Of a DNA stretch of 48,501 nucleotides, positions 16,505 through 26,366 are shown one piece after another. This DNA is from Candidatus Saccharibacteria bacterium QS_5_54_17 (lineage in GTDB: Bacteria; Patescibacteriota; Saccharimonadia; QS-5-54-17), in NCBI GenBank assembly GCA_003022365.1, contig PXOU01000011.1, forward strand, positions 1-48,501, given 5' to 3'. Below the pieces are notes generated by a model. It did not search any database. It was not told where the DNA came from and saw only the letters and a list, made by a program, of their open reading frames with translations. Position 1 is the stretch's first letter. Every line of letters begins with the position of its first letter. The position numbers were made by a program, and so were the translations under genes.

Positions 16505-16870
16505 TTTGTCATTCAGGAGACGTCATTCCGGACCTCGACCCCTCTCTGTCATCCCGAGCCTTCTCCGTCATTCCGAATTTATTTCAGAATCACCTCTGCA
16601 GTAGATCCTGAAACGGATCCTGAAATAAATTCAGGATGACGTCTTCAGGATGACAGGAACAAGAAGCAAGCAGTAATAAGTAAGCGGGAGACGGAAAGTA
16701 GACGGCAGACAGTAGACAGGGAGTAAAAAGCAACGGGCTCTGAACTGTCATTCCGGACCCCGATCCGGAATCTATTAACCCGATATGATCCTGAAACTGA
16801 TCCTGAAATAAATTCAGGATGACCATGGAGGAATATCCTGAAACAAGTTCAGGATGACATCTTCAGGGAT
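16505..16870. repeat. cluster of dispersed palindromic and purine-rich repeats
   Basis: Repeated gatcctgaaataaattcaggatgac units plus ggaacaagaagcaagcag...gtagacggcagacagtagacaggg. Confidence 0.85.
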
Positions 16871-16960
16871 GACAAACGAAAGCTGCGGCGGGAAGCGCTT
16901 ACCCCACATCAACGACCCAATGCTTTTACAGAGAGCACATTTTATGCCATTATATTAATA

Positions 16961-17284
16961 ATGGGTGAGGTGAGAACAGTTTTTTATGAAGTTGTGCAAC
17001 CTCCTACGTCAGGCGAGGTTCGCGATGAAGTGCTGGATGCGATCCGCAAAGCAACCGGACGACTTTGCCTAGTCATGATGCAAACGCGGGAAATACCCCC
17101 TACTCTTGCGCTTTCACCCGAAGAGGAAGAGGTATGTTTCCAAATAGGCCAAATTGATCATCCCCAAAGTGGAGAAGCCATGGCAGTAACGGGACAGGAT
17201 GACCAGGGCAATTCGGTTTCCGTGGAAACCTACGAACTTCCCGAAACGCCTGCTACCGCCAGCCGAGTGGTGACGGAAGAGTAA
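16961..17284 (+). CDS. small hypothetical protein, paralog of 16188-16496
   Basis: FYEVVQPPTSGEVRDEV...DDQGNSVSVETYELPETPATASRVVTEE. Confidence 0.65.
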   Translation: MGEVRTVFYEVVQPPTSGEVRDEVLDAIRKATGRLCLVMMQTREIPPTLALSPEEEEVCFQIGQIDHPQSGEAMAVTGQDDQGNSVSVETYELPETPATASRVVTEE

Positions 17285-17286
17285 TG

Positions 17287-17667
17287 CTACGAATCGATTT
17301 TTACTTCAAAAACATTTTTATCCAGCTGTTCGGCGCCTTGGCGTTGGTAGAATGCATGGGCCCCGGTTCGTTTCGGATCGGACATCCATACCAATCGCTG
17401 GATGCCGCGTTTCCGACACCATTCCAGTAATTCTTGCCATATGGCGTAGCCGGCGCCTTGGCCGCGCACGTGCTGACTGGTTACGAAATCCTGCAGCATT
17501 GCCCGGCTGCCAGTGAATCCGACCAATATATGTGCTATAGCCGCGCCTACGACCTCTTCACCCTGATAGGCAACGAACACACCGGTGTTTGATTGTTCTA
17601 TAAGAACTCGCAACCGTTCTTCCGGAATTGGTTCACCAGTTTTGCGTTCGCTTAAGTCCGGCATCAA
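17287..17667 (-). CDS. GNAT family acetyltransferase (possibly frameshifted N-terminus)
   Basis: LQDFVTSQHVRGQGAGYAIWQELLEWCRKRGIQRLVWMSDPKRTGAHAFYQRQGAE. Confidence 0.75.
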   Translation of the reverse strand: MMPDLSERKTGEPIPEERLRVLIEQSNTGVFVAYQGEEVVGAAIAHILVGFTGSRAMLQDFVTSQHVRGQGAGYAIWQELLEWCRKRGIQRLVWMSDPKRTGAHAFYQRQGAEQLDKNVFEVKIDS

Positions 17668-18133
17668 CCGGCCGATACCGGCCGCAACCTCCGGACTTAT
17701 ATTCCATCAGCACCTCTACTCGGAAATCTTGTGAGGCCATATATCGGTTATACCAAATTCGAAGCCTTTCGTCTGCACGAAATGATCCTAAAACGGATCC
17801 TGAAATAAATTCAGGATGACAGGGAGAGGAAGTAGGAAGTAAGAAGTAAGCAGCAATTGGGAGACGGGGAGTAGACGGTAGATAGCAGACAGTATACAGG
17901 GGATAAAGAACAAGGAACAGGAAGCAGGCAGTAAGAAGTGAGAAGCGAGTTGAAATAAAAAGAGTGTTATTCCTGCTTACCCTCTTTGTCATTCCGGCCG
18001 CCGAGCCGAATCCATTAGCCCGATATGATCCTGAAACAGATCCTGAAATAAATTCAGGATGACAGGTCTGGGGTGAACCTCCCCCTCTTTGTCATTCCGA
18101 ATTTAGTTCGGAATCGTTTTCATGTTTCTTGGA

Positions 18134-18958
18134 TTAGACTCCGGCCATTTTGCCCAAGACCCAGTCGCGTAGCCGGCCGGGGATGGCAGTGGCTAGCCAC
18201 AGCATGGGCGCGTATGGCCAAAGGGGGCGTACGTAGCGGGTTTTGGGCTTGGTGGATTCCACCGCGTGTATAACCGCCCGAGTAACGCTGTCGGTCGGGT
18301 GTTGGGTGCGGGTGAGTGCCGCCTCGTACTTGGCGACCCGGTCCATGTCCGCCCCGAGGCGAGCATGTTCATCAAACCACTGGTACTTGGTCGCGTTCAT
18401 CCGTTCATTAAATCCGGTATTAATGGCGCCCGGCTCGATGACTGAGACTGAAATGCCGTGATGGGTGAGTTCTCCCCGGAAGGCGTCGCCGGCCGCCTCC
18501 AGGGCGAATTTGGTCATATGGTAAGCGCCGAAGTAGGGGAGGACCAATTTGCCCCCGACCGAGGATAAGATGATGATCCGGCCGCTGCCGCGTTCTAGCA
18601 TACCTTCGAGCACGTCCTGGGTCAGCTCGATCGCGTGGAATACGTTGGTGTCGAAGTTGTCGCGCAGCCGCTCCATGGGGAGCTCGGCCAGCGGACCCGA
18701 TTCGCCGATGGCGGCGTTGTTGATCAGCACGTCGGGCGCGAAGTCCACTGCTTTCTGATGGTCTGCTTGATCGCGCAGGTCCAACCGCTCCACGCGCATC
18801 TGGCGTCCGTTAGTTTCGGCTTTCCGGGCGAGTTCCCCGGCTTGTTCGTCCGTTTCCGTAGTAGCGAACACCTCATGACCCCGGTCGGCCAGCGCGAACG
18901 CGCTGTCACGCCCTATGCCTTGCCTGGCACCCGTAACTAATATTTTTTGCTCTTTCAT
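18134..18958 (-). CDS. short-chain dehydrogenase/reductase
   Basis: ILVTGARQGIGRDSAFALADRG, LINNAAIGESG, YHMTKFALE. Confidence 0.9.
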   Translation of the reverse strand: MKEQKILVTGARQGIGRDSAFALADRGHEVFATTETDEQAGELARKAETNGRQMRVERLDLRDQADHQKAVDFAPDVLINNAAIGESGPLAELPMERLRDNFDTNVFHAIELTQDVLEGMLERGSGRIIILSSVGGKLVLPYFGAYHMTKFALEAAGDAFRGELTHHGISVSVIEPGAINTGFNERMNATKYQWFDEHARLGADMDRVAKYEAALTRTQHPTDSVTRAVIHAVESTKPKTRYVRPLWPYAPMLWLATAIPGRLRDWVLGKMAGV

Positions 18959-19012
18959 GCCGGGTATTTTAACAGGCTGTCCTAGTTAGCGCAGTTTCGC
19001 GTGTTCATGGTG

Positions 19013-19669
19013 CTACTGGCGATCCGTTTTACCTGCCATTTCCACGATATCTCCAGGAGAGGCATGAACCAGCGTGGCCGGTGTGTCAGTCGTATGGTTG
19101 GCGAGCGCCTGATCGACGATGTAGGTGCCGACCCGGTAGCCGATCCAACGCCTGTCATCGGAGCTGAAGAAAAACCAGCTGCCGTAATCGAAGTCCGTTT
19201 CGTCTTTATGGGCGAGCAGCTCCTCCGTCCATTCCTGGATCGGCACCCGTGAGTAATCACTCCACAAAGGCGGATGCTCCGCGTAGTCGCGTTCGAATAC
19301 GGAAGCCAATCCTTCCATGACCGCGTTACCCAGTAATGATTCTTCTTCGGGATATTTTTTGTATCGGGCGCAATGGTGGGCTTCGTGGAAAACCGTGGCG
19401 TATACGTGCCTATCAACCACCCAGTCTATTCCTTTTTCGAAATCGGGATTGATGTTCAGGTTCAACAGATCCTTATGGACTGCCATCGCCGCCTCTCCCG
19501 TTTCGGGAATCACTCTATCACTGGGTTGCACGGTGATATTCAATTGCTCTGAAAGCATGGGGAGTAAATGCTTGGCTTCCCCGTATGCGTTTTCAGTGAT
19601 TTTTGCTATTTTAGCTTGTTCGTTTTGACTGAACTGATATTCTTCCGTATTAAGGAAATGGAGGTGCAT
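19013..19669 (-). CDS. DUF2268-like putative Zn-dependent protease
   Basis: VFHEAHHCARY (HExxH-type). Confidence 0.65.
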   Translation of the reverse strand: MHLHFLNTEEYQFSQNEQAKIAKITENAYGEAKHLLPMLSEQLNITVQPSDRVIPETGEAAMAVHKDLLNLNINPDFEKGIDWVVDRHVYATVFHEAHHCARYKKYPEEESLLGNAVMEGLASVFERDYAEHPPLWSDYSRVPIQEWTEELLAHKDETDFDYGSWFFFSSDDRRWIGYRVGTYIVDQALANHTTDTPATLVHASPGDIVEMAGKTDRQ

Positions 19670-19712
19670 ATGAGCCTCTCTTTCGTTTTATGGTTATGTA
19701 GTCGCGAGAAAA

Positions 19713-19885
19713 TCAGGACTTACGCGCTTGGATGAAGCGCAAGGCAGCAGCGAAGGGCGAACGGAGGCGTACCCAGAAGTACGTCGAACGGAGCAATGGA
19801 GCTGCTAACGCAGCGATTCGCCAAGAACACCAGCCTGCCTGATGGCTTTGCCAGCAGACAGACTGGTGTGGCGCCTAAGTCCTGA
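19713..19885. mobile_element. MITE-like element with 15-bp terminal inverted repeats
   Basis: TCAGGACTTACGCGC (19713-19727) versus GCGCCTAAGTCCTGA (19871-19885), one mismatch; 173 bp, no coding capacity for transposase. Confidence 0.6.
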
Positions 19886-19991
19886 GAATCTATACACGAG
19901 TGCTCATGATCTCCGCTCCGTTCCGTTGCATTGTAACACGATAAAAGGCAGCATTGACCGATAGTACTGGGCGCTGCTAGACTCAAGGGAA

Positions 19992-21266
19992 ATGGCCAAC
20001 GACAAAGATTACGAGATGTTCCAGCTTTCCAACGGCTTGGACGTGCTGCTGGTGCCGAATCGGTACGTGGAATCCGTGTACGTCTGCCTGAAGGGCAAAG
20101 TCGGCCGGCGGGCGGAGCGTGATGATGAAGTCGGGGCGGCGCATTTTCTGGAACACTTGTTTTTCGACGGCACCCAAAAACGGCCCAGCGCGTTGGAGAT
20201 CAATCGTTTCATCGAATCGGTCGGCGGCAGCAGGCAGGGGTTTACTACCCCCGAAGAAGTCGGTTATGAGAGTCGGGTTATCAAAGACAATGCCGAGTAT
20301 ATGTTCGACTTTATCTCCGATATTTTTCAAAATTCATTACTTGAAGAGTTTGAAAAAGAAAGAAAAGTAATCGCCCAGGAGGCTGCCGCAGACCGGGATG
20401 ACCCGTTTGGCTCTTTGATGAGGCAACGTACCAAAACCATGTTTCCTCGTCAGAATGTCGGACGAACTATCTTCGATGAAGAAACAAACCTTCCGAACAT
20501 GACTCCGGATATTCTGCGGCAGTATCATCAGCGCACCTATACGGCCAACAATTTCGTTTTGGCTGTAGCGGGCAACATCGAAACGGAAGAAGCTCACGCA
20601 CTTGCCGAAAAATACTTTTCCTCCATTGCGCGTGGAGAATCTGTTCATCCGACATTGGCAGAAACCCGGGGCGAGAAAGTGATTGATATTGAAAATAGAG
20701 ATACGAGTCAATCCAAGCTGGCCATAAGTTTTACGGGGTTACCCTTAAATCACGATATGCAACCGGCGATGCATATAATGCGGAATCTATTAGGCATGGG
20801 TTCGTCTTCCAGGCTGTATAATAGGTTGCGACATGAGATGAATATTGCCTATTTTACAGGGATACGCACACTTGATCTTGCCGATGCCGGTGTCTTTACG
20901 ATCCTGACATTCGTAGACGAAACCAATCTGCAAACCGCCTGTGACGCCATCATTGAGGAGATACAGAAACTGTTGGATGAGGGAGTAACGGATCAAGAAC
21001 TGGAGCGGGCAAAAAATATGTACCTTTCAGATGTCACATTTAAATCGGATGATCCAGACTATGTTGTGAATAATTACACAAGCCAACACGTGTTGACTGG
21101 CCGCATAACAAGTACCAGTGAAAAAATAGAAAACGCCCGCAATGTCGGCCAAGCGGATGTCATGAAAATCGCCCGAGAGATATTTGCTGACCAGCCGAAA
21201 GTGAATGTCATCACGCCTACCGCGGGCGAAATCACCATACCGGAAATCAGCGTTCATAGGCAGTAA
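19992..21266 (+). CDS. M16 family zinc peptidase
   Basis: HFLEHLFFDGT (HxxEH) with downstream E; typical length 424 aa. Confidence 0.9.
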   Translation: MANDKDYEMFQLSNGLDVLLVPNRYVESVYVCLKGKVGRRAERDDEVGAAHFLEHLFFDGTQKRPSALEINRFIESVGGSRQGFTTPEEVGYESRVIKDNAEYMFDFISDIFQNSLLEEFEKERKVIAQEAAADRDDPFGSLMRQRTKTMFPRQNVGRTIFDEETNLPNMTPDILRQYHQRTYTANNFVLAVAGNIETEEAHALAEKYFSSIARGESVHPTLAETRGEKVIDIENRDTSQSKLAISFTGLPLNHDMQPAMHIMRNLLGMGSSSRLYNRLRHEMNIAYFTGIRTLDLADAGVFTILTFVDETNLQTACDAIIEEIQKLLDEGVTDQELERAKNMYLSDVTFKSDDPDYVVNNYTSQHVLTGRITSTSEKIENARNVGQADVMKIAREIFADQPKVNVITPTAGEITIPEISVHRQ

Positions 21267-21622
21267 AAGCCCGGGTATAAGCAAATTTATAATCGACACT
21301 CATCGGTTATACGACGCTTTATGACCGAAACACCAGATCCTGAAATAAATTCAGGATGACAAAAAAGTGTGTCACTGCGAACCTGCCTTGCCGGTAGGCA
21401 GGCTTGTTTCGGAATCTAATTCTGCAACAGGGTAACGATCCCGGATCACTTCGACCTTGTCCGCCTAAGGCAGACAGGCTCAGTGCGGGCGGGGTCCGGG
21501 ATGACAGCCAATCTATTACACTACGTTTCATGACTGAATACACCCTTTCTAGTCGGGTGTTCGGATCACAAATAGAACTTACGATGCAACCTCGAAACCC
21601 GGCTATCTGTTACACTGTAGGC

Positions 21623-21826
21623 ATGAAGGAATATGCGGCGATCGTGACCAGAGAAGAAGCGTGGTATGTAGCACTCAACCCTGATACCGGAGTGGCGAGC
21701 CAGGGAGCGTCGGTGGAAAATGCGTTGGAAAACCTGGAAGAAGCACTCTCCCTCTATTTGGAAGAAACGGATGATGATCAGCCGGAATCAACGGGCCCGT
21801 CCTTACTGACCACGGTCAAGGTCTGA
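21623..21826 (+). CDS. HicB-like small protein
   Basis: MKEYAAIVTREEAWYVALNPDTGVASQGASVENALENLEEALSLYLEE; HicB partial RNase H fold pattern. Confidence 0.65.
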   Translation: MKEYAAIVTREEAWYVALNPDTGVASQGASVENALENLEEALSLYLEETDDDQPESTGPSLLTTVKV

Positions 21827-22029
21827 TGAGAACGCCAGATCCTGAAATAGATCCTGAAACGGATCCTGAAATAAATTCAGGATGACGTCTTCAGGATGAC
21901 AGAAAATTTGTTATTACGAGGCCACCCTCTTTGTCATTCCGGCCGCCGAGCCGGAATCCATTAAGCCGATATGGTTCTGGGACGGATCCTGAAACAAGTT
22001 CAGGATGACATCTGCTATACTGACGGGTA

Positions 22030-23868
22030 ATGAGCAGTAAAGAGAAAAACGCGGACCAGCTGCACGCCATGCGCCATTCGCTGGCGCATATCATGGCCGC
22101 GGCCATTCAAAAATTGTGGCCGGAGGCCAAGTTCGGCGTGGGTCCGGTAACCGAGACGGGATTTTATTACGACGTGGATTTAGGCGAGGCCACGCTGACT
22201 CCGGAAGATTTACCCAAAATCGAAGCAGAGATGCGGAAAATTATCGAGGCCGACCTGCCGCTGGAGCAGTTCGATCTGCCCATAGCGGAAGCGATCGAGC
22301 GGGAGAAGCAAGCCGGGCAGGATTACAAAGTTGCCTTACTCCAAGATTTGCAAAATAAGGGGACGACCGCGGCCGAAGAAGTGGAAGCAAGTAGTCTCGG
22401 AGTTGATGAGGAGAACAAAGAACAGGGTCCGGAATCCGTCTCCTATTACCAACTGGGCGATTTCGTGGATCTCTGCCGCGGGCCGCACGTGGAATCGACC
22501 GGCCAAGTCGGTGCCTTTAAATTACACCAACTGGCCGGTGCCTATTGGCGCGGAGATGAAAACAACCCGATGTTGCAGCGTGTGTACGGTGTAGCTTTTC
22601 CCACGCAAGAAGAGGTGGACGAATATTTTGAACTACTGGAAGAAGCCAAAAAACGTGACCACAAGAAGCTTGGGAAAGATATGGAATTGTTCTTTTTCGA
22701 TGAAACTGCTCCCGGCATGGCGTATTGGCTACCCAAAGGTTTGGGCATGAAGAATTTGCTTATCGAGTATTGGCGCCAATACCACAAGGAAAGGGGGTAT
22801 ATGGAAACACAAACACCCCTTTTAAACAAAAAAGAACTTTGGGAAACATCCGGGCATTGGCAACATTATCAGGACGATATGTTCACTACCCAAACCCATG
22901 ACGGCGAAGTGTGGGGCTTGAAGCCCATGAACTGTCCGAACGCTATGACAATTTTTAAATCTCGGACCCGGAGCTATCGAGACTTACCGTTAAGACTGTC
23001 GGATGCGGATACATTACACAGGAATGAACCGTCCGGAACTTTGAACGGATTGTTACGGATTAGGAGTTTTCAGCAGGATGATTCGCATAATTTCGTAACC
23101 GAGGACCAGGTGCAAGCAGAAGTGCGCAACATCGTTGCCATTATTAAGGATTTTTACAAGGCCTTCGGATTACTTGATGGAGTAAAACTTAAGCTGGCTA
23201 CTCGCCCGGAAGACTATATGGGCGATAAAGCAACCTGGGAGCGTGCAGAAAGCGAACTTCGATCAGTATTGGAAGAGTCGGGCATGGAATACGGGGTCAT
23301 GGAGGGAGACGGTGCTTTCTATGGGCCAAAGATCGATATTTACTTGATGGACGCACTAAAACGTGAATGGCAATGCGGTACGGTGCAGCTTGACTTTCAA
23401 CAACCCAGAAATTTTGATTTGACGTATACTTCAGAAGATGGAAGTTTAAAGCAGCCGATAGTTATTCACAGAGTGATATACGGATCATTGGAACGATTTA
23501 TCGGCATCATAACCGAACACTTCAATGGTCGTTTTCCGTTCTGGTTTGCGCCCGAACAAGTACGCATCCTGACCATCAATGATCAAGTGTTGAGTTATGT
23601 TGCAAAAATTACAAACGAACTGTCCGCCACTGTTTTGATGGAACCCGTAAAGTATAATGAAGTACGATTTACAACGGATGACCGCAATGAATCACTCGGC
23701 AAAAAGATCCGGGAGGCCGAGACCGCCAAGGTGCCGGTGATGCTGATTGTGGGCCCCAAGGACGAGCAGGCCGGCCTAGTCAGCGTGCGCACCCGCGACG
23801 GCGAGCAAAAAGTAAAGCTGGAAGAGCTGCCTGAGTTTTTGCAAAACCAAGGGAGCGATGAAGCATAA
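22030..23868 (+). CDS. thrS: threonine--tRNA ligase
   Basis: HSLAHIMAAAI, KPMNCPNAMTIF, RIRSFQQDDSHNF, PIVIHRVIYGSLERFIGIITEH. Confidence 0.97.
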   Translation: MSSKEKNADQLHAMRHSLAHIMAAAIQKLWPEAKFGVGPVTETGFYYDVDLGEATLTPEDLPKIEAEMRKIIEADLPLEQFDLPIAEAIEREKQAGQDYKVALLQDLQNKGTTAAEEVEASSLGVDEENKEQGPESVSYYQLGDFVDLCRGPHVESTGQVGAFKLHQLAGAYWRGDENNPMLQRVYGVAFPTQEEVDEYFELLEEAKKRDHKKLGKDMELFFFDETAPGMAYWLPKGLGMKNLLIEYWRQYHKERGYMETQTPLLNKKELWETSGHWQHYQDDMFTTQTHDGEVWGLKPMNCPNAMTIFKSRTRSYRDLPLRLSDADTLHRNEPSGTLNGLLRIRSFQQDDSHNFVTEDQVQAEVRNIVAIIKDFYKAFGLLDGVKLKLATRPEDYMGDKATWERAESELRSVLEESGMEYGVMEGDGAFYGPKIDIYLMDALKREWQCGTVQLDFQQPRNFDLTYTSEDGSLKQPIVIHRVIYGSLERFIGIITEHFNGRFPFWFAPEQVRILTINDQVLSYVAKITNELSATVLMEPVKYNEVRFTTDDRNESLGKKIREAETAKVPVMLIVGPKDEQAGLVSVRTRDGEQKVKLEELPEFLQNQGSDEA

Positions 23869-24457
23869 GTACAGCCAGGAATTCCGGACGCTCATAAGTT
23901 CGGGGGATTCGTTGCACGATTTGCTTACCAACAGTTCGTTTTCCGGAACGTTCGAAGCTTGGGAACAACGAAAAGCGTTCATTGCCAACGCTATTGACAA
24001 ATCCGGCACGTTCCTGGATATCGGCAGCGGTAATGGCTTCTTGCTGCGCTGTTTACAGGAGTGGGCGGATTACGACATTACGCCCTACGGCATCGATATC
24101 AACGAGGAATATATTCGGAAAGCCAAGGAGTTGTTTCCCAACCAAGCGGACAATTTCGCCGCGGTTAACATCAGAGAAATCAGTCGTATCGGCGAATATC
24201 TGCCGGATGTATACGATTTCGTCTACTTCAGTGCTGATTGGTCGCAAACCGAGCCGAACGAAACTGACGCACGGTTAATCAAATCATTGGAGCAGCTGGT
24301 AGCTTCCGGGGGACGTTTGATCATCGGATTTTACGGAGATGATGTAGCTGTTAATCAGCAGAATGTGAATGCGCTCGTCTCAGCCGGCGCGCGACTGGAC
24401 CAGACACTTTACAATCCCGAGGGCACTAATCTGGTTACCGTCACAGGGGTAGAATAA
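23858..24457 (+). CDS. class I SAM-dependent methyltransferase
   Basis: TFLDIGSGNGFLLRCL motif I; overlaps thrS end. Confidence 0.75.
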   Translation: MKHKYSQEFRTLISSGDSLHDLLTNSSFSGTFEAWEQRKAFIANAIDKSGTFLDIGSGNGFLLRCLQEWADYDITPYGIDINEEYIRKAKELFPNQADNFAAVNIREISRIGEYLPDVYDFVYFSADWSQTEPNETDARLIKSLEQLVASGGRLIIGFYGDDVAVNQQNVNALVSAGARLDQTLYNPEGTNLVTVTGVE

Positions 24458-24496
24458 CAGTATGCGCTCCCGTTATAATCAGGGCAAGAGGTAAAC

Positions 24497-25330
24497 ATGG
24501 GTGAGTTTCCCAAAGAGCCAACGGAAAGCGAATCCGGCCAGGAAATCAGGCAGGAGCTGAATGAGATGCTTGAATCCGCGGATGGTTCGTGGAGCGTGTA
24601 TGTACGATCATTCGACCAAGAAGAAGCCGCCTTCGAGTATGGGCGCGACAAAGTATTTTACGCGGCCAGCATTAACAAACTTCCCATCGCCTTATATGCG
24701 CTTTCCCAAGTAGAAGAGGGAAAGATAGGCCTGAGTGATAAACTGGAGGTAACCGAGGAAGTAAAACGCCCGGGTACTGGCATTTTACGGTTATTGCACG
24801 AAGGTTTGGACGTGACCGTGGAAGACGCGTTGACGCTGATGATGGCCGTTTCAGATAACACGGCCGCCAAGCTGATGGTGCGTAAAGCCGGCCCGGAAAA
24901 CATAAACCAATACTTGGAAGCTTCAGGGTTGGCGGACACGCGGCTGGAAGTACTGCCGGAAGGCAAGTTTTCTTACGGCTATACGACGGCCAAGGAGTCC
25001 GCGCAATTGCTGCGAGGGATCCATAATGCCGAATACGTTTCCCCGGAAGCTTCCCGGAAATTGCTCGGTATGATGGGGAGGAATCATTTCAGTCACGGAG
25101 TGCGCAGATATTTACCCAAAGACCTTAAAATCGCCAACAAAGAAGGCAGCTTGGAAGATAACCGTCATGAAATCGCCGCGGTTATGGCTGAACGTCCATA
25201 TGCCATATGCGTGTTCGCGGATGAGCTGGCCGACCAGTCATATCATGTCGATAATGCCGGTGTGCTGCAACGGGCGCGGATAGCCGAAAAAGTTCACGCT
25301 TTAATGCAAGAGAATGGAGAGAATACGTGA
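24497..25330 (+). CDS. class A beta-lactamase-like serine hydrolase
   Basis: YAASINKLPIALYAL (SxxK), MMAVSDNTAAKLM (SDN). Confidence 0.85.
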   Translation: MGEFPKEPTESESGQEIRQELNEMLESADGSWSVYVRSFDQEEAAFEYGRDKVFYAASINKLPIALYALSQVEEGKIGLSDKLEVTEEVKRPGTGILRLLHEGLDVTVEDALTLMMAVSDNTAAKLMVRKAGPENINQYLEASGLADTRLEVLPEGKFSYGYTTAKESAQLLRGIHNAEYVSPEASRKLLGMMGRNHFSHGVRRYLPKDLKIANKEGSLEDNRHEIAAVMAERPYAICVFADELADQSYHVDNAGVLQRARIAEKVHALMQENGENT

Positions 25331-25860
25331 AAAGTGATAACTACTTCCAACACGATTCCGGCGGTCTGTACCACCTTTCTGCCGGTGCGCTGGTATATGA
25401 CAACCAAGGACAGATACTGATGCACGTGTTCAGCAAAAATGTGGAACGCAATCCGTTCGACAGCGATATTTACACGCTTATCAGGGAGACCATCGAACCG
25501 AATGAGCCGATAGAAGACGCTATACATCGCGGGATAAAGGAGGAAACAGGAAGTGAAACGGAATTGGTTGATTACCTTGGGGCTATTACAGGCAAAGCAC
25601 GCAATTTTTCAAGTGGTGTTAGCTTTGAAAAAACCACGCTTTACTTTGCCGCTCGGCTTATTGATTGGCAGCCCGACCAGCGCGACCAGCATGACGAAGA
25701 GATAGACAGTGATTTGCGGTGGTATGAACCGGAAAAACTGATTCCTCTTATAAAGGAGCAGAGGGAAATAACCGGTTCTGATGATTTGGACGAATCACTC
25801 ATCGTGGAACGATTTTTAGATATGGAAGCATCTTCTAATAGCAATAATACAAACCCGTAA
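25327..25860 (+). CDS. NUDIX-like hydrolase
   Basis: EPNEPIEDAIHRGIKEETGSE, diverged Nudix box (REUxEE appears as RGIKEE). Confidence 0.65.
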   Translation: MKSDNYFQHDSGGLYHLSAGALVYDNQGQILMHVFSKNVERNPFDSDIYTLIRETIEPNEPIEDAIHRGIKEETGSETELVDYLGAITGKARNFSSGVSFEKTTLYFAARLIDWQPDQRDQHDEEIDSDLRWYEPEKLIPLIKEQREITGSDDLDESLIVERFLDMEASSNSNNTNP

Positions 25861-25865
25861 CGTAC

Positions 25866-26258
25866 ATGAAACTTACTGATGACTTTAAACAAGCGGTGTT
25901 TGAAGTGGTGCGGCAGATTCCCCAGGGCCGGGTGATGACCTACGGCGACGTGGCGGTGGCGGCCGGTGCGCCCGGGGCGGCGTGGGAAGTCGGGCAAATC
26001 GCCCACTGGGCGCCGTGCCGTGACTGGGAAACATGCGATTCAAGGATGGAAACGACTGGCACGCTATCGCCCGATGTGCCATTGGCGGATATCTGCCCAG
26101 CCTGTGATTTACCGTGGCAACGGGTGGTCAATAAACAGGGCGGCTTAGCCCGCGGTTATCCTTACGGCGGACTGGATGGCCACAAACGTGAGCTGGAGTC
26201 AGAAGGTGTAACGGTGGGTGAGGAGTATAAAGTCGATATTAATAACCTGATGTGGTGA
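25866..26258 (+). CDS. alkyltransferase-like protein (MGMT DNA-binding domain)
   Basis: VFEVVRQIPQGRVMTYGDVA, LPWQRVVNKQGGL with Trp in place of the MGMT active Cys. Confidence 0.8.
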   Translation: MKLTDDFKQAVFEVVRQIPQGRVMTYGDVAVAAGAPGAAWEVGQIAHWAPCRDWETCDSRMETTGTLSPDVPLADICPACDLPWQRVVNKQGGLARGYPYGGLDGHKRELESEGVTVGEEYKVDINNLMW

Positions 26259-26366
26259 CCGGGACAGGAGGCTGGAGACGGTAGACTGGAGTCAGGAGAC
26301 AGGGAACAGACAGATTGAATTCAATATCTGATAGTGTATTCTAAAGTCAGTAATAGGAGCCGGTAA

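Noticed and set aside
19720-19986. Minus-strand 88-aa ORF
   Set aside because: Lies within and beside the MITE-like element; no protein features
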